A stretch of DNA of 33,875 nt. Origin: Glaciecola sp. Lineage in GTDB: Bacteria; Pseudomonadota; Gammaproteobacteria; Enterobacterales; Alteromonadaceae. A program made the position numbers and the translations under genes. Of the stretch, positions 9,336 to 17,986 are shown in pieces (positions within the stretch are counted from its first letter, which is position 1; each line of letters begins with the position of its first letter). The stretch is from NCBI GenBank assembly GCA_023268935.1, contig JALRKK010000051.1:1-33875 (forward strand), written 5' to 3'. The notes beneath the pieces are model-generated. The model saw nothing but the letters and a program-made list of their open reading frames with translations. It did not search any database and was not told the origin of the DNA.

Positions 9336-9362
9336 TTTATATGACAAGGACGCTTGTGACAA
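9336..9362 (-). promoter_or_regulatory. Predicted fabA promoter
   Basis: Read on the minus strand, TTGTCA (9357-9362) and TATAAA (9336-9341) are separated by 15 bases, 31 bases before the fabA ATG. The -35 element overlaps the FadR-type site, as in E. coli fabA. The short spacer fits a promoter that needs an activator. An inverted repeat ACAAG-N4-CTTGT (9344-9357) lies in the spacer, where E. coli has its FabR site. Confidence 0.45.
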
Positions 9363-9374
9363 GTCTGAACAGTT
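9358..9374 (-). promoter_or_regulatory. FadR-type operator upstream of fabA
   Basis: The minus strand reads AACTGTTCAGACTTGTC, which matches the 17-bp FadR consensus (AACTGGTCNGACNTGTT) except at two positions and closely resembles the E. coli fabA site. Its position over the -35 region is that of an activating FadR site. Confidence 0.7.
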
Positions 9375-9443
9375 ATCCGGTAGTTTTTACTTTTTATTTT
9401 GATGGGGTTTGATTATCCTAGACACTTACATAAGGACCTATCT

Positions 9444-9707
9444 ATGCAACCGACAAAAAGAAAAAAGAATCCTAACGCCAATGCTGAAAAGCAAAAGCGC
9501 TTTCGCGAAAAGCAAAAAGCCCTTGGTCGCAAAATGGTACGTGGCTATGTCAGTCCGAAAGCCCTGAAATGTTACTCAGAATTAAATGATAAAACGGGTT
9601 GGTCTGATTCTGAAATCCTGTCAAATGCGTTACGCATAACCTATGCTGCGTATAAAAAGGGTCAGATACGTGTGCTAAATCAATATCTAGAAGATAACAA
9701 CCTTTAA
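9444..9707 (+). CDS. Small basic protein of unknown function, possible ribbon-helix-helix type
   Basis: An 87-residue protein, not recognised with confidence. The N-terminal 30 residues are very basic and Gln/Lys-rich ([20 protein letters not shown]). Then comes a short strand ([12 protein letters not shown]) and two helices around [20 protein letters not shown], a pattern resembling a ribbon-helix-helix DNA-binding fold, so DNA or RNA binding is possible. A start at 9399 is in frame, but AAGGA at 9432-9436 lies seven bases before the ATG at 9444. The stop overlaps the convergent stop of the neighbouring photolyase-like gene by four bases, leaving no room for a terminator. It could have its own promoter in the region shared with fabA. 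Confidence 0.6.
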   Translation: MQPTKRKKNPNANAEKQKRFREKQKALGRKMVRGYVSPKALKCYSELNDKTGWSDSEILSNALRITYAAYKKGQIRVLNQYLEDNNL

Positions 9708-11188
9708 GGAAATGTCAGCAGACGGCGAGCCTCAGCTCTCACATCATCACGCTCACGAAACGACCATGCTCGCTCTCGTGCAACTTTGGCTGTGTCATCG
9801 ACATCAATAATTGGATTTGGATAATCAGGGGCATCGACAGACGGACTGAATAGGTCATAGTTCTGCTCAACACGCCAAGGTGTATGAAGTTGTTCTAAAG
9901 GCAGTTGTGCAAGCTCTGGACACCATTTTTTTATAAACACACCCTTATCGTCTTTTTCTTCGGATTGTTTGACTGGGTTGTATAAACGTATGGTGTGAAT
10001 ACCCGTCACCCCAGCTTGCATTTGAAATTGGGGGTAATGAATGCCCGGTTCAAAATCCAAAAACTGCTTTGCCAAATGATGCACTCCTAATCGCCAATCT
10101 AGATTCAAATGTAGGGTCAAAAAAGACACCAACATCGCGCGCATTCTAAAGTTAATATAGCCGGTGGCTATCACTGCTCGCATGTTGGCATCAATAATTG
10201 GAATGCCTGTTTTGGCTTCGCACCATGCATTTAACCTTGCTGCCACTAATTCTTCATCCGATTCATAAGGGTATTGTTCATATGCTTGATTGCGACAGTA
10301 AAATTGCATTTGCGGTTCACACTCGAATTTTTGCAAAAAATGATCATGCCAGTGCAAGCGAGAAATCATGGCATGGAGGGGGCGAGTCCAGCTTTTCGAT
10401 AAACCAGATTTTTGCTCTAATGTATATTGATACACTTGACGCAAAGACAGATTGCCCCATGCCAAGTAGGGCGAAATACGCGAACATGAAAAACGCGCAT
10501 CGTGTGGGCGAGAGATGTGTTTTTGATAGTTACGCCCACGCTCAACAAAAAAATCTTGAAACGTACGCCACGCCCAGGCTTCTCCACCACGTTGCATTAA
10601 TGGATTAGGTTGTTGCCACGCATCGGGCACATTATCTTGCAAGGGTTGGATTAACTGACTGGGAACAAACGAGATTTTTGATAAATCTGGCGTATCCAAT
10701 GATGCTTGCATGACTTCATGCCAGTGTGTTGGTGAGACTTCAATCCGCTTTGGGCCACGCTTGACTGTGCTATGCGGATATTCAATCCAATCGATGTGTT
10801 GTTCACGGCAATAGCGTTGCATGGCCTTATCACGAGTAAAAGTAATATCTAGCCCAATTTCTTGGTAAGAAAATATGCTCTGTATTAAAAAATACTGACC
10901 TAACCGATTGAAGGCATTTTGCACGTCATCGAGCATGACTAGGATTAATGTATTGTGATCATTAAGTGATTGCTGCATGTCGTGTAACGACTGGTACACA
11001 AAGCGCCAATGACGTTCATCGTAATGAGAATCAGCCATAACGCTAGGCTCAAAAACATACAATAATAAAGTAGGTACCCCTGTGGACTCTTGAGCTTTTA
11101 AGGGAGTGTGATCACATAACCTTAGATCTCGTTTGTACCAGACAACGTTTACTGAAGGCTTATGTCCAGTTGCGGATGAAGGTGCCAT
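9704..11188 (-). CDS. Divergent cryptochrome/photolyase family protein (FAD-binding)
   Basis: A 494-residue protein with an N-terminal photolyase alpha/beta domain ([18 protein letters not shown], residues 13-30) and a C-terminal FAD-binding domain ([18 protein letters not shown], about 327-344; LDWRLG at 363). An ungapped comparison of this segment with E. coli photolyase puts His384 where Asn378 contacts flavin N5, Phe388 at Trp382 and Glu312 at Trp306; only the middle tryptophan (W365 for W359) remains. It is therefore unlikely to use the classical Trp triad, and whether it repairs DNA or signals is open. An upstream in-frame ATG at 11248 adds 20 non-conserved residues; 11188 is preferred. 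It overlaps the end of the CRY-DASH gene by 29 bases, forming a two-gene unit. Confidence 0.85.
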   Translation of the reverse strand: MAPSSATGHKPSVNVVWYKRDLRLCDHTPLKAQESTGVPTLLLYVFEPSVMADSHYDERHWRFVYQSLHDMQQSLNDHNTLILVMLDDVQNAFNRLGQYFLIQSIFSYQEIGLDITFTRDKAMQRYCREQHIDWIEYPHSTVKRGPKRIEVSPTHWHEVMQASLDTPDLSKISFVPSQLIQPLQDNVPDAWQQPNPLMQRGGEAWAWRTFQDFFVERGRNYQKHISRPHDARFSCSRISPYLAWGNLSLRQVYQYTLEQKSGLSKSWTRPLHAMISRLHWHDHFLQKFECEPQMQFYCRNQAYEQYPYESDEELVAARLNAWCEAKTGIPIIDANMRAVIATGYINFRMRAMLVSFLTLHLNLDWRLGVHHLAKQFLDFEPGIHYPQFQMQAGVTGIHTIRLYNPVKQSEEKDDKGVFIKKWCPELAQLPLEQLHTPWRVEQNYDLFSPSVDAPDYPNPIIDVDDTAKVARERAWSFRERDDVRAEARRLLTFP

Positions 11189-12431
11189 GTGGATCGTAAA
11201 TATCAGTTTGCTTTTGTAAATTAAATTGGCGTAACCCGCGAGGATCACTCCCTACACCAGCTAAATACTGCCAATTTCCCCAATTGGCAGACGGGTCAAA
11301 ATCCACCAAAATGTGCTCAAAATAGGCTGCCCCATAGCGCCAATCTTGACCTAGTTCATGGATGAAACAACTTGCCACCAGCTGCCTTGCGCGATTTGAA
11401 GTGAAACCAGTAGAGCGCAACTGATTCATTGCAGCATTAATGATTGGGTAACGGGTAGTGCCATTGATCCATTGCTGCAATACCTTTTTGATGTGCTTAC
11501 CCGTAGGGAGTTTGTCTTGGATCCCCCGATGGAAAAACATTTTTTTACCGTATTTCGCCAACTGCCATTGGAAAAATTCACGCCATAATATTTCGAACAC
11601 CAACCAATACGTCGAATCATTTGCTTGATGCGATTCTTCAAAGCGTTTGACAGCCCAATATACTTGACGAGGCGATAAACAACCACAGGCCAACCACGCC
11701 GATAGCTTGCTAGAGAACTCCCAGCCATCAAGACCATTGCGCGTTTCTTTGTAAGTTAACAAAGCCTTGGTATCACTCATGTAATAGTGGATTTGCTTAA
11801 GCCCTGTAGAGGCGCCACCTTGCAAATGCTGTATGACGGATACTGGAGGAGGCTCTGAAAATTCTGGATATCCATCGCCCCAAGTACTTTGACGGATAAG
11901 GGGAGGAGGTAAAACAGCTGGCGCGGTCACTGGCTGTGATACTTCTGCGAATTTCTCTACCTTTTTGCGAAATGGCGTAAAGTGATCTGGCATTTCATTA
12001 AGCGTAAATGGTAAATCTGAGAAATGATATAAGGTATGACTGTTACCCGTGACAAATCCGCAGTTGGGTAGGGCGGTTTTCAACGCTTGCCATTGTCGTT
12101 GCTCATAAACACCTGGATAACTGTGTTTTCCAACAACATGAATAGTGTGTTCTGCAACCAACTCCTCAATGATGTTCACAGGGTTACCTACATAAACGTG
12201 CAAGGTTTGGCCTAATGCTTCGAGCTGTGCCGTTAAATCGCGCAAAGATTCAGCAATAAAACGCAGCCGATGATCGCCAATTGCGGTAAACCCGTAATGA
12301 TTGGTGTTAAGCCATTGTTCGTCCAAAACATAAATACAATGCAACGCATCCACTCGAGACACAATTTGATTAAACGCGTTGTTATCAGCTAAGCGCAAGT
12401 CATGCTGAAACCAATATAAACCTTTGGACAT
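11160..12431 (-). CDS. DASH-family cryptochrome (ssDNA-type photolyase)
   Basis: A 423-residue protein starting [13 protein letters not shown] (photolyase domain), with the CRY-DASH hallmarks [28 protein letters not shown] and [14 protein letters not shown] in the FAD domain. The flavin-N5 Asn (N383), W364 and W387 match E. coli N378, W359 and W382; the W306 position holds Gly311 in an ungapped alignment. CRY-DASH proteins bind FAD and a folate antenna and typically repair pyrimidine dimers in single-stranded DNA. The protein stops just after FIRNWT, a compact C terminus. GAGG lies seven bases before the ATG. The 56-base gap to the divergent phrB must hold both promoters. Confidence 0.92.
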   Translation of the reverse strand: MSKGLYWFQHDLRLADNNAFNQIVSRVDALHCIYVLDEQWLNTNHYGFTAIGDHRLRFIAESLRDLTAQLEALGQTLHVYVGNPVNIIEELVAEHTIHVVGKHSYPGVYEQRQWQALKTALPNCGFVTGNSHTLYHFSDLPFTLNEMPDHFTPFRKKVEKFAEVSQPVTAPAVLPPPLIRQSTWGDGYPEFSEPPPVSVIQHLQGGASTGLKQIHYYMSDTKALLTYKETRNGLDGWEFSSKLSAWLACGCLSPRQVYWAVKRFEESHQANDSTYWLVFEILWREFFQWQLAKYGKKMFFHRGIQDKLPTGKHIKKVLQQWINGTTRYPIINAAMNQLRSTGFTSNRARQLVASCFIHELGQDWRYGAAYFEHILVDFDPSANWGNWQYLAGVGSDPRGLRQFNLQKQTDIYDPHGTFIRNWT

Positions 12432-12487
12432 TTGGCGACCTCAATATTTTGCATTTTTTACTGAATTTACCGAATTTTGGTTCAACT

Positions 12488-13918
12488 ATGACAGACAAAA
12501 TTACGATCCACTGGTTTAGAAACGACTTACGCATTGACGACAATCCGGCTTTGACGTCAGCGGCAAAGGCAGGAAGCATATTACCGGTTTATATTTACGA
12601 TACCTCGGCACCAGAGTCAGCACAATTAGGTGGTGCCAGCAAATGGTGGTTGCATCATTCATTACAGGCGCTCAATGCATCGCTTGATGGTAATTTATTG
12701 GTCTTGCAAGGGGAACCGCTGCAGGTATTGACGGATCTTATCAAGCAAAGCAAAGCCAATGCGATAGTCTGGAATCGAGGCTATGAGCCGTGGCAAATTC
12801 AACGTGACACATATATCAAGCAAGTACTTAAAGACCAAGGACTTGAAGTGCTCAGCTGTAATGGCCATTTGCTTTGGGAACCGATGAGTGTTGTCAAAAA
12901 AGATGGAACACCGTACAAAGTATTCACTCCATATTATCGCAAAGGCTGTTTAGCTCAACCTGAACCTCGTTTCCCGCTAGGGGTGCCGGATCTTAAGTTT
13001 GCTAAATACGATATGAAAGGGCTTGATATTGAAGACTTGCAACTTCTGCCCACCATATCTTGGGATACACAGATCAGAACCATGTGGGAACCTGGCAGCC
13101 TTGGCGCGAAAGCCAAACTCGCTCGCTATATTCAAGAAGCATCTGATAAGTATCAAGATGCGCGGAATTTGCCAGCGGTTAAAGGTACGTCACAGTTATC
13201 ACCGTATTTGCACTTTGGTGAGATTTCGGTCAATCAAGTGTGGTATGCGTTAAAAGATGCGTATGCAAACGATCCTGACAATCCACATCTTGATACGTTT
13301 TTATCCGAACTGGGCTGGCGTGAATTCAGTCATTACTTGCTGTATCACTGGCCATCCATTCCGACGGATAATTTTAACAACAAATTCGATGCCTTTCCTT
13401 GGCGAGATGATAGCGTTGCACTAAAGGCATGGCAAACAGGGCATACAGGTGTGCCTATCGTCGATGCCGGTATGCGTGAATTGTGGCAAACCGGTTATAT
13501 GCACAACCGTGTCCGTATGATTGTGGGCTCATTTTTGGTCAAGAACTTACTTCTTGACTGGCGTGAAGGCGAGCGCTGGTTTTGGGACTGCTTGCTGGAC
13601 GCAGATATGGCCGCAAATAGCGCAAGCTGGCAATGGGTTGCTGGTAGTGGTGCGGATGCGGCACCGTATTTCAGAGTATTTAATCCAGTGTTACAAGGTG
13701 AAAAATTCGATAAGCAAGGCGAATATGTGAAGCGGTATTGCCCTGAACTCAAACGTCTTCCTCCTAAATACATACATCAACCCTGGGCTGCACCGCAAGA
13801 TATTTTGCGTGCCTGTCAAATTACGTTAGGCAAGGAGTATCCCAAACCGATAGTAGACTTGAAGCAATCACGTCAACGCGCACTGGATGCGTTTCAACAA
13901 ATGAAGGCTGTGTCATAA
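12488..13918 (+). CDS. phrB: Class I CPD photolyase (deoxyribodipyrimidine photo-lyase)
   Basis: A 476-residue enzyme that splits cyclobutane pyrimidine dimers with blue light, using FADH- and an antenna pigment. The N terminus ITIHWFRNDLRIDDNPAL marks the antenna domain. In the FAD domain, TGVPIVDAGMRELWQTGYM, NRVRMIVGSFLVK and NSASWQWVAGSGADAAPYF are canonical. Electron-transfer tryptophans W305, W358 and W381 and the flavin-N5 Asn N377 correspond one for one with E. coli W306, W359, W382 and N378. An earlier ATG at 12449 adds 13 residues unlike the family; neither start has a clear Shine-Dalgarno. The stop overlaps the start of the next photolyase gene (TAATG), so the two are coupled. Confidence 0.96.
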   Translation: MTDKITIHWFRNDLRIDDNPALTSAAKAGSILPVYIYDTSAPESAQLGGASKWWLHHSLQALNASLDGNLLVLQGEPLQVLTDLIKQSKANAIVWNRGYEPWQIQRDTYIKQVLKDQGLEVLSCNGHLLWEPMSVVKKDGTPYKVFTPYYRKGCLAQPEPRFPLGVPDLKFAKYDMKGLDIEDLQLLPTISWDTQIRTMWEPGSLGAKAKLARYIQEASDKYQDARNLPAVKGTSQLSPYLHFGEISVNQVWYALKDAYANDPDNPHLDTFLSELGWREFSHYLLYHWPSIPTDNFNNKFDAFPWRDDSVALKAWQTGHTGVPIVDAGMRELWQTGYMHNRVRMIVGSFLVKNLLLDWREGERWFWDCLLDADMAANSASWQWVAGSGADAAPYFRVFNPVLQGEKFDKQGEYVKRYCPELKRLPPKYIHQPWAAPQDILRACQITLGKEYPKPIVDLKQSRQRALDAFQQMKAVS

Positions 13919-15459
13919 TGGGGGCTTTACGATTAATTCTAGGCGATCAGCTGACCCAACACATCACCGCTTTAGACGGTATCGATGAACGAAACGATGT
14001 GATACTGCTTGCTGAAGTGCGCAGTGAAGCGACGTATGTCAAACATCATAAGAAAAAAATCGCGTATCTTTTCAGTGCCATGCGGCATTTTGCACACAGT
14101 TTACGAAATCAAGGATATACGGTTCATTACACCGATTATTTGGCTGACGATAACGCCGGCTCTCTAGCAGACGAAGTAGCCTTGCGCGTTCAGCAATACC
14201 AGTGCAACGAAGTCATTTGCACATTCCCTGGTGAATATCGCGTGTTAGCAGATATGGAATCTTGGTCTGAACGTTTGTCTATGCCTGTTGATATTCGCGA
14301 CGATACTCGCTTTATTGCATCAGTTGAGGAGTTTGCTCACTGGGCAAAAGGCAAAAAACAATTGCGAATGGAGTTCTTTTACCGCGAAATGCGCAAAAAA
14401 CTCAACTCCTTAATGACGCCAGAAGGTCAACCCGAGGGAGGCAAATGGAATTACGATGCACAAAACCGCAAGGCACTGCCCAAAACACTCAGAGTTCCGC
14501 CTCCAACCCAGTTTGCGCCTGATGCGATCACTCAAGACGTATTAACGTTGGTCGATAGTGAATTTGCTGACCATTTTGGTCAGCTAGACGGATTTCACTA
14601 CGCTGTGACAAGGGATGACGCCTTACAGGTGCTTGAGGGCTTTATTCATGAACGCTTAGCACTTTTCGGGGATTATCAAGACGCCATGGCGCAAGGTGAA
14701 CCGTGGATGTTTCACTCACACATTGCCTTGTATTTGAATGCGGGTTTATTAACGGCGGATGAAATAGTTCAAGCGGTTGAAGCGGAATATCACGCAGGTA
14801 ATGCTCCACTAAATGCCGTTGAAGGGTTCATTCGCCAGGTTATCGGCTGGCGTGAATATGTGCGTGGTTTGTACTGGTTCAAAATGCCTGGCTATGAAAA
14901 AGAAAATTTTCTGAATGCCACTCGCGCGTTACCGGATTTTTATTGGACCGCCGATACCAATATGAATTGTTTAAAGCAATGCGTGCAAGAAACCTCAGAC
15001 AACGCTTATGCACATCATATTCAACGCCTAATGGTGTTAGGTAACTTTGCCTTACTGGCGGGTCTCGCTCCAGAAGAAGTGAATAATTGGTATTTACTCG
15101 TCTATGCCGATGCTTATGAGTGGGTCGAAATGCCGAATGTCTCTGGGATGGTGTTGTTTGCTGATGGGGGCGTATTAGCGTCTAAGCCATATGCAGCGAG
15201 TGGGGCATACATTAACAAAATGTCTAACTATTGCAAAAACTGTCAGTACCAAGTTAAAGAAAAAAGTGGAGAAACAGCCTGTCCGTTCAACTATTTGTAT
15301 TGGGATTTTTTAATTCGCAACCGCGAAACGCTTAAGTCAAACCACCGGATGGGCATGATTTATAATACATTAAATAAGATGGATGAGACCAAGGTAATTC
15401 AGATTCAAAAGGATGCACATAATTTTTTAAGCAAATTGGATAATCATGAAAAAGTCTAA
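13918..15459 (+). CDS. Fe-S bacterial cryptochrome/photolyase (FeS-BCP), probable (6-4) photolyase
   Basis: A 513-residue protein of the prokaryotic (6-4) photolyase group (Agrobacterium PhrB type). It begins LRLILGDQL, the group's signature N terminus. Four cysteines, C351, C439, C442 and C455, are spaced exactly as the [4Fe-4S] ligands of Agrobacterium PhrB (C350, C438, C441, C454). The His pair H366-H367 in YAHHIQR matches the catalytic histidine region, and [14 protein letters not shown] and [13 protein letters not shown] are FAD-domain motifs. Known members repair (6-4) photoproducts with FAD and a ribolumazine antenna. It is coupled to phrB upstream (one-base overlap) and to a DUF2256 gene downstream (14-base overlap). 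Confidence 0.95.
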   Translation: MGALRLILGDQLTQHITALDGIDERNDVILLAEVRSEATYVKHHKKKIAYLFSAMRHFAHSLRNQGYTVHYTDYLADDNAGSLADEVALRVQQYQCNEVICTFPGEYRVLADMESWSERLSMPVDIRDDTRFIASVEEFAHWAKGKKQLRMEFFYREMRKKLNSLMTPEGQPEGGKWNYDAQNRKALPKTLRVPPPTQFAPDAITQDVLTLVDSEFADHFGQLDGFHYAVTRDDALQVLEGFIHERLALFGDYQDAMAQGEPWMFHSHIALYLNAGLLTADEIVQAVEAEYHAGNAPLNAVEGFIRQVIGWREYVRGLYWFKMPGYEKENFLNATRALPDFYWTADTNMNCLKQCVQETSDNAYAHHIQRLMVLGNFALLAGLAPEEVNNWYLLVYADAYEWVEMPNVSGMVLFADGGVLASKPYAASGAYINKMSNYCKNCQYQVKEKSGETACPFNYLYWDFLIRNRETLKSNHRMGMIYNTLNKMDETKVIQIQKDAHNFLSKLDNHEKV

Positions 15460-15595
15460 TCTACCGACTAAAATGTGCCCGGTCTGCCAACGGCCTTTTA
15501 CCTGGCGTAAAAAATGGGAGCGAGATTGGGAGAACGTGAAGTACTGCTCAAAACGGTGCATGGGAGATCGGAACAAAATCGCTAAATCTTCCTAG
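15446..15595 (+). CDS. DUF2256 small zinc-finger-like protein
   Basis: A 49-residue frame starting at ATG 15446, inside the end of the FeS photolyase gene. It reads [20 protein letters not shown] and then [18 protein letters not shown], with two CxxC/CxxxC pairs (C11, C14, C34, C38) able to bind one metal ion. This matches DUF2256, a tiny family often found next to bacterial cryptochrome/photolyase genes. Its function is not known; a metal-binding helper role for the photolyase is inference from the constant neighbourhood. The overlap of 14 bases suggests coupled translation. Confidence 0.9.
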   Translation: MKKSNLPTKMCPVCQRPFTWRKKWERDWENVKYCSKRCMGDRNKIAKSS

Positions 15596-15636
15596 ATTCA
15601 GCCAATATTTTTAATGTAACAACTAAGAAGTAAAGA

Positions 15637-16134
15637 CTATTTTTGTTTCTGTTGCTTGGGTTTGTTGCTATTTGCCAGCACTATATCGCGGTCTTCTTTG
15701 GCTCTATTTAAACGTGCTTTGGCAAGTCCCACAAAAATATTGATCTGTTCCAAACTGCGGGGGATTTGGGTTACATGCCCAACGGATATGGACAAGAAAG
15801 GAGATAGGGGAGACACGTGATTACTGATTAGCGCTTCATTAAGCATGATTTTGAGGCGTTTTATTTTCTGATAGATACCATGTTCATCGCATGAGCGAAA
15901 GACCACATAAAAGTCATCTCGCCTAGCCCGAACCGCCATGTCATTTTTGCGTTGAACTATTGACTGCAGCATCACTTGCACCGTGCGTATGGCATAACAA
16001 GCATGAACTTTTCCATGGAACGATTGCATTAAAGCAAAATAATCGATATTGCAATACATCAAGGTGATGGGTTCATTGGATCGGATGCATTCAAGCCAGC
16101 TACGCGAAAACGGAATCGTCCATGGAGAGAGATT
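15637..16134 (-). pseudogene. Degenerate GGDEF domain, frameshifted 3' half of a receiver-GGDEF gene
   Basis: The frame is open from 16134 and encodes a recognisable GGDEF-like fold: SRSWLECIRSNEPITLMYCN, IDYFALMQSFHGK and VRARRDDFYVVF. The product site that should read GGDEF is RRDDF, so cyclase activity is unlikely. The first possible start (TTG 16062 or ATG 16059) lies inside the first beta strand and has no Shine-Dalgarno, so this piece is not a natural stand-alone gene. Its N terminus continues smoothly from the receiver gene upstream if one base is removed from the AAAA run (minus strand, 16133-16136). It looks like the second half of a disrupted response regulator; a sequencing indel is the alternative. 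Confidence 0.65.
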
Positions 16135-16531
16135 TTACATTGTAGCGTGGAGGCTTTTCCGCTGAAACCAAGGCATTTACGCGTTGCTCGATAAAAGCAA
16201 GACTCAAAGGCTTAATGACTACTTCACACATTGGATAGGCCGTGATCTGACGAATGTATCGTTCCACGACATCACTGTGTGACACAATAAAAACGGGAGG
16301 GATTTGATTGAATTCAAGATGCGACACGTATGCAGTCAAATCGATAAATCGTTCCCTGATCGGCATTAGATCCATCACAATCATTTGAAAAGGTTCTGCT
16401 GTTGGATTTAAGTATTTTGCTAACTCTCTTGAGCCTTTGACCAACACGACATCATACGTCTTGCTAAAACTAATACGCTTGAGTTTTGACTGTACCGGAT
16501 CATTATCAATCAGTAATAGCCGTGGTTTCAT
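16100..16531 (-). CDS. Response regulator receiver domain protein, probably truncated by a frameshift
   Basis: A 143-residue single receiver domain: acidic pocket D9/D11 in LLLIDNDP, phosphoacceptor D54 in MIVMDLMP, the switch residue S84 in FIVSHSD and K107 in VVIKPLS. After NVK (residue 133) the remaining ten residues are out of character, while the neighbouring frame continues into a GGDEF-like domain, so the original protein was probably a receiver-GGDEF regulator. No histidine kinase is adjacent. The gene is transcribed divergently from the recombinase, with a large palindrome between them. Confidence 0.8.
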   Translation of the reverse strand: MKPRLLLIDNDPVQSKLKRISFSKTYDVVLVKGSRELAKYLNPTAEPFQMIVMDLMPIRERFIDLTAYVSHLEFNQIPPVFIVSHSDVVERYIRQITAYPMCEVVIKPLSLAFIEQRVNALVSAEKPPRYNVKSLSMDDSVFA

Positions 16532-16606
16532 AATCCATTATGTGTTTGAGGTTTTTTATAAGCCTATACCAGAATGGGGATTTTGCCAGTTATAAATGCA
16601 CCTTAA

Positions 16607-16636
16607 TATGTCTAATACTCTTTAGTATTAGACATA
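16607..16636. promoter_or_regulatory. Perfect 12-bp inverted repeat between the receiver and recombinase genes
   Basis: TATGTCTAATAC (16607-16618) and GTATTAGACATA (16625-16636) flank a 6-base centre. There is no T run on either side, so it is not a standard terminator. In this 163-base divergent gap it may be an operator or a recombinase-related site. The rest of the gap is AT-rich with no other clear structure. Confidence 0.5.
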
Positions 16637-16694
16637 GTGATCCAGATAGATTATCATGCATTTGTAACTATTATTAAGCAATACAATACAAATT

Positions 16695-17933
16695 ATGCCT
16701 AAGCCTAAACCGACACCTTTATACCCGACATTTTCAGAGCTTCAAGTAATGTCACTTGATGATTATCCAATGCTGAATGATTTTGTCACAAGTGGCCCTG
16801 CATGGCGTGTGCAACACTGGCATTGGTGCAAAGATTTTTTGCTCTATATCGGACGCAATAAATCTGAGCATACTTATACGCGTTTTCGTAACGATGTTGA
16901 AAAGTTTCTATTATGGGTATTTTTGTATGAGCAACGTCCATTGGACGATTTGCGCAAAGCTGACATACTGCGATATATCGATTTTTGTGTACAACCGCCT
17001 TTAGATTGGATCAACACACAGCTCAATGACCGTTTCACCCTGCAATCAGGTTACTATCAATCCAACCTTGATTGGTCGCCGTTTCGCATGGTAATACCAA
17101 AACATGATAAAACACGTGAACCCGACTTAAGACAATATCGTCCGTCACACCAAACGTTAACATCAACATTTGTTGCGTTAAGTGCTTTATATCGGCATTT
17201 GATTGATGAAGAAATCTGCTTTGGTAATCCAGTTCCACTGGCAAAACGCGACTGCAAACATTTAATTAAAGATAGTCAGGTAAAGAATATCAGCCGGTTA
17301 ACCGAACATCAGTGGCAATATTTACTCGATACAGCAGTCGCGATGGCAGATGATGATGCACTATATGAGAGACATTTATTTATTATTGCCACCATGAAAA
17401 CCTTATTTTTACGTTTATCTGAGTTGTCAGAACGCAAGGATTGGACACCTTTGATGAGCCATTTTTGGTTAGATGACAGTAACAATTGGTGGTTTAAAGC
17501 CTACGGGAAAGGCAAAAAAATACGCGATATCACTGTGCCGCAAAGCTATTTGCCATTTCTTTCTCGTTATCGTGAATGGCGCGGACTATCACCTTTACCG
17601 TCACGTGGTGAACAAACCCTGTTAGTAGAAAAAATTCGTGGTCGTGGAGGTTTAACTGGGCGTCATATTGCACGTTTGGTCCAGGAGATTTTTGATGCTG
17701 CGTTCACTCGGATGAAGGCAGAGCAAGGACTCAATGCTGCGCAAAAATTACAAGAAGCCAGTACGCATTATTTGCGTCACACTGGTGCAAGTATGGAAAT
17801 TGAACGCAACCGTCCATTGAAAGATTTGTCAGAGGATCTGGGCCATGCCAGCAGCGCGACTACCGATACGGTTTATGTTCAAGTGGAACGAAAGAAACGT
17901 GCATCGTCCGGTAAAGATAGAAAAGTTGAGTGA
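16695..17933 (+). CDS. Tyrosine recombinase/site-specific integrase
   Basis: A 412-residue protein. The N-terminal part (about 35-180) is a SAM-like core-binding domain. The C-terminal catalytic domain has R240 in FLRLSEL, a beta-hairpin lysine in GKGKKIR (271-277), H358 and R361 in HYLRHTG, H384 in LGHASS and the nucleophile Y394 in TVYVQ, so the active site is complete. The family breaks and rejoins DNA through a 3'-phosphotyrosine intermediate. No phage or plasmid genes, excisionase, tRNA or direct repeats were noticed beside it, so it may be a solitary chromosomal recombinase or a remnant of an element. The start lacks a good Shine-Dalgarno; ATG 16695 is the first in frame. Confidence 0.88.
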   Translation: MPKPKPTPLYPTFSELQVMSLDDYPMLNDFVTSGPAWRVQHWHWCKDFLLYIGRNKSEHTYTRFRNDVEKFLLWVFLYEQRPLDDLRKADILRYIDFCVQPPLDWINTQLNDRFTLQSGYYQSNLDWSPFRMVIPKHDKTREPDLRQYRPSHQTLTSTFVALSALYRHLIDEEICFGNPVPLAKRDCKHLIKDSQVKNISRLTEHQWQYLLDTAVAMADDDALYERHLFIIATMKTLFLRLSELSERKDWTPLMSHFWLDDSNNWWFKAYGKGKKIRDITVPQSYLPFLSRYREWRGLSPLPSRGEQTLLVEKIRGRGGLTGRHIARLVQEIFDAAFTRMKAEQGLNAAQKLQEASTHYLRHTGASMEIERNRPLKDLSEDLGHASSATTDTVYVQVERKKRASSGKDRKVE

Positions 17934-17986
17934 ACTCCATTTGATATACCGAACCTAAGTGACATCAAGTATGGTAGTGATAGATG

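Noticed and set aside
10198-10608. Open frame of 136 codons on the plus strand
   Set aside because: Lies antisense inside the divergent photolyase gene, shows no family motif or ribosome binding site, and is explained by the codon pattern of the true gene.
12432-12487. LexA/SOS box in the divergent photolyase promoter
   Set aside because: No CTGT-N8-ACAG pattern was found in the 56 bases.
16532-17986. Integrated prophage or genomic island around the recombinase
   Set aside because: Only the recombinase is present; no phage structural, replication or excision genes, no tRNA target and no flanking direct repeats were noticed.
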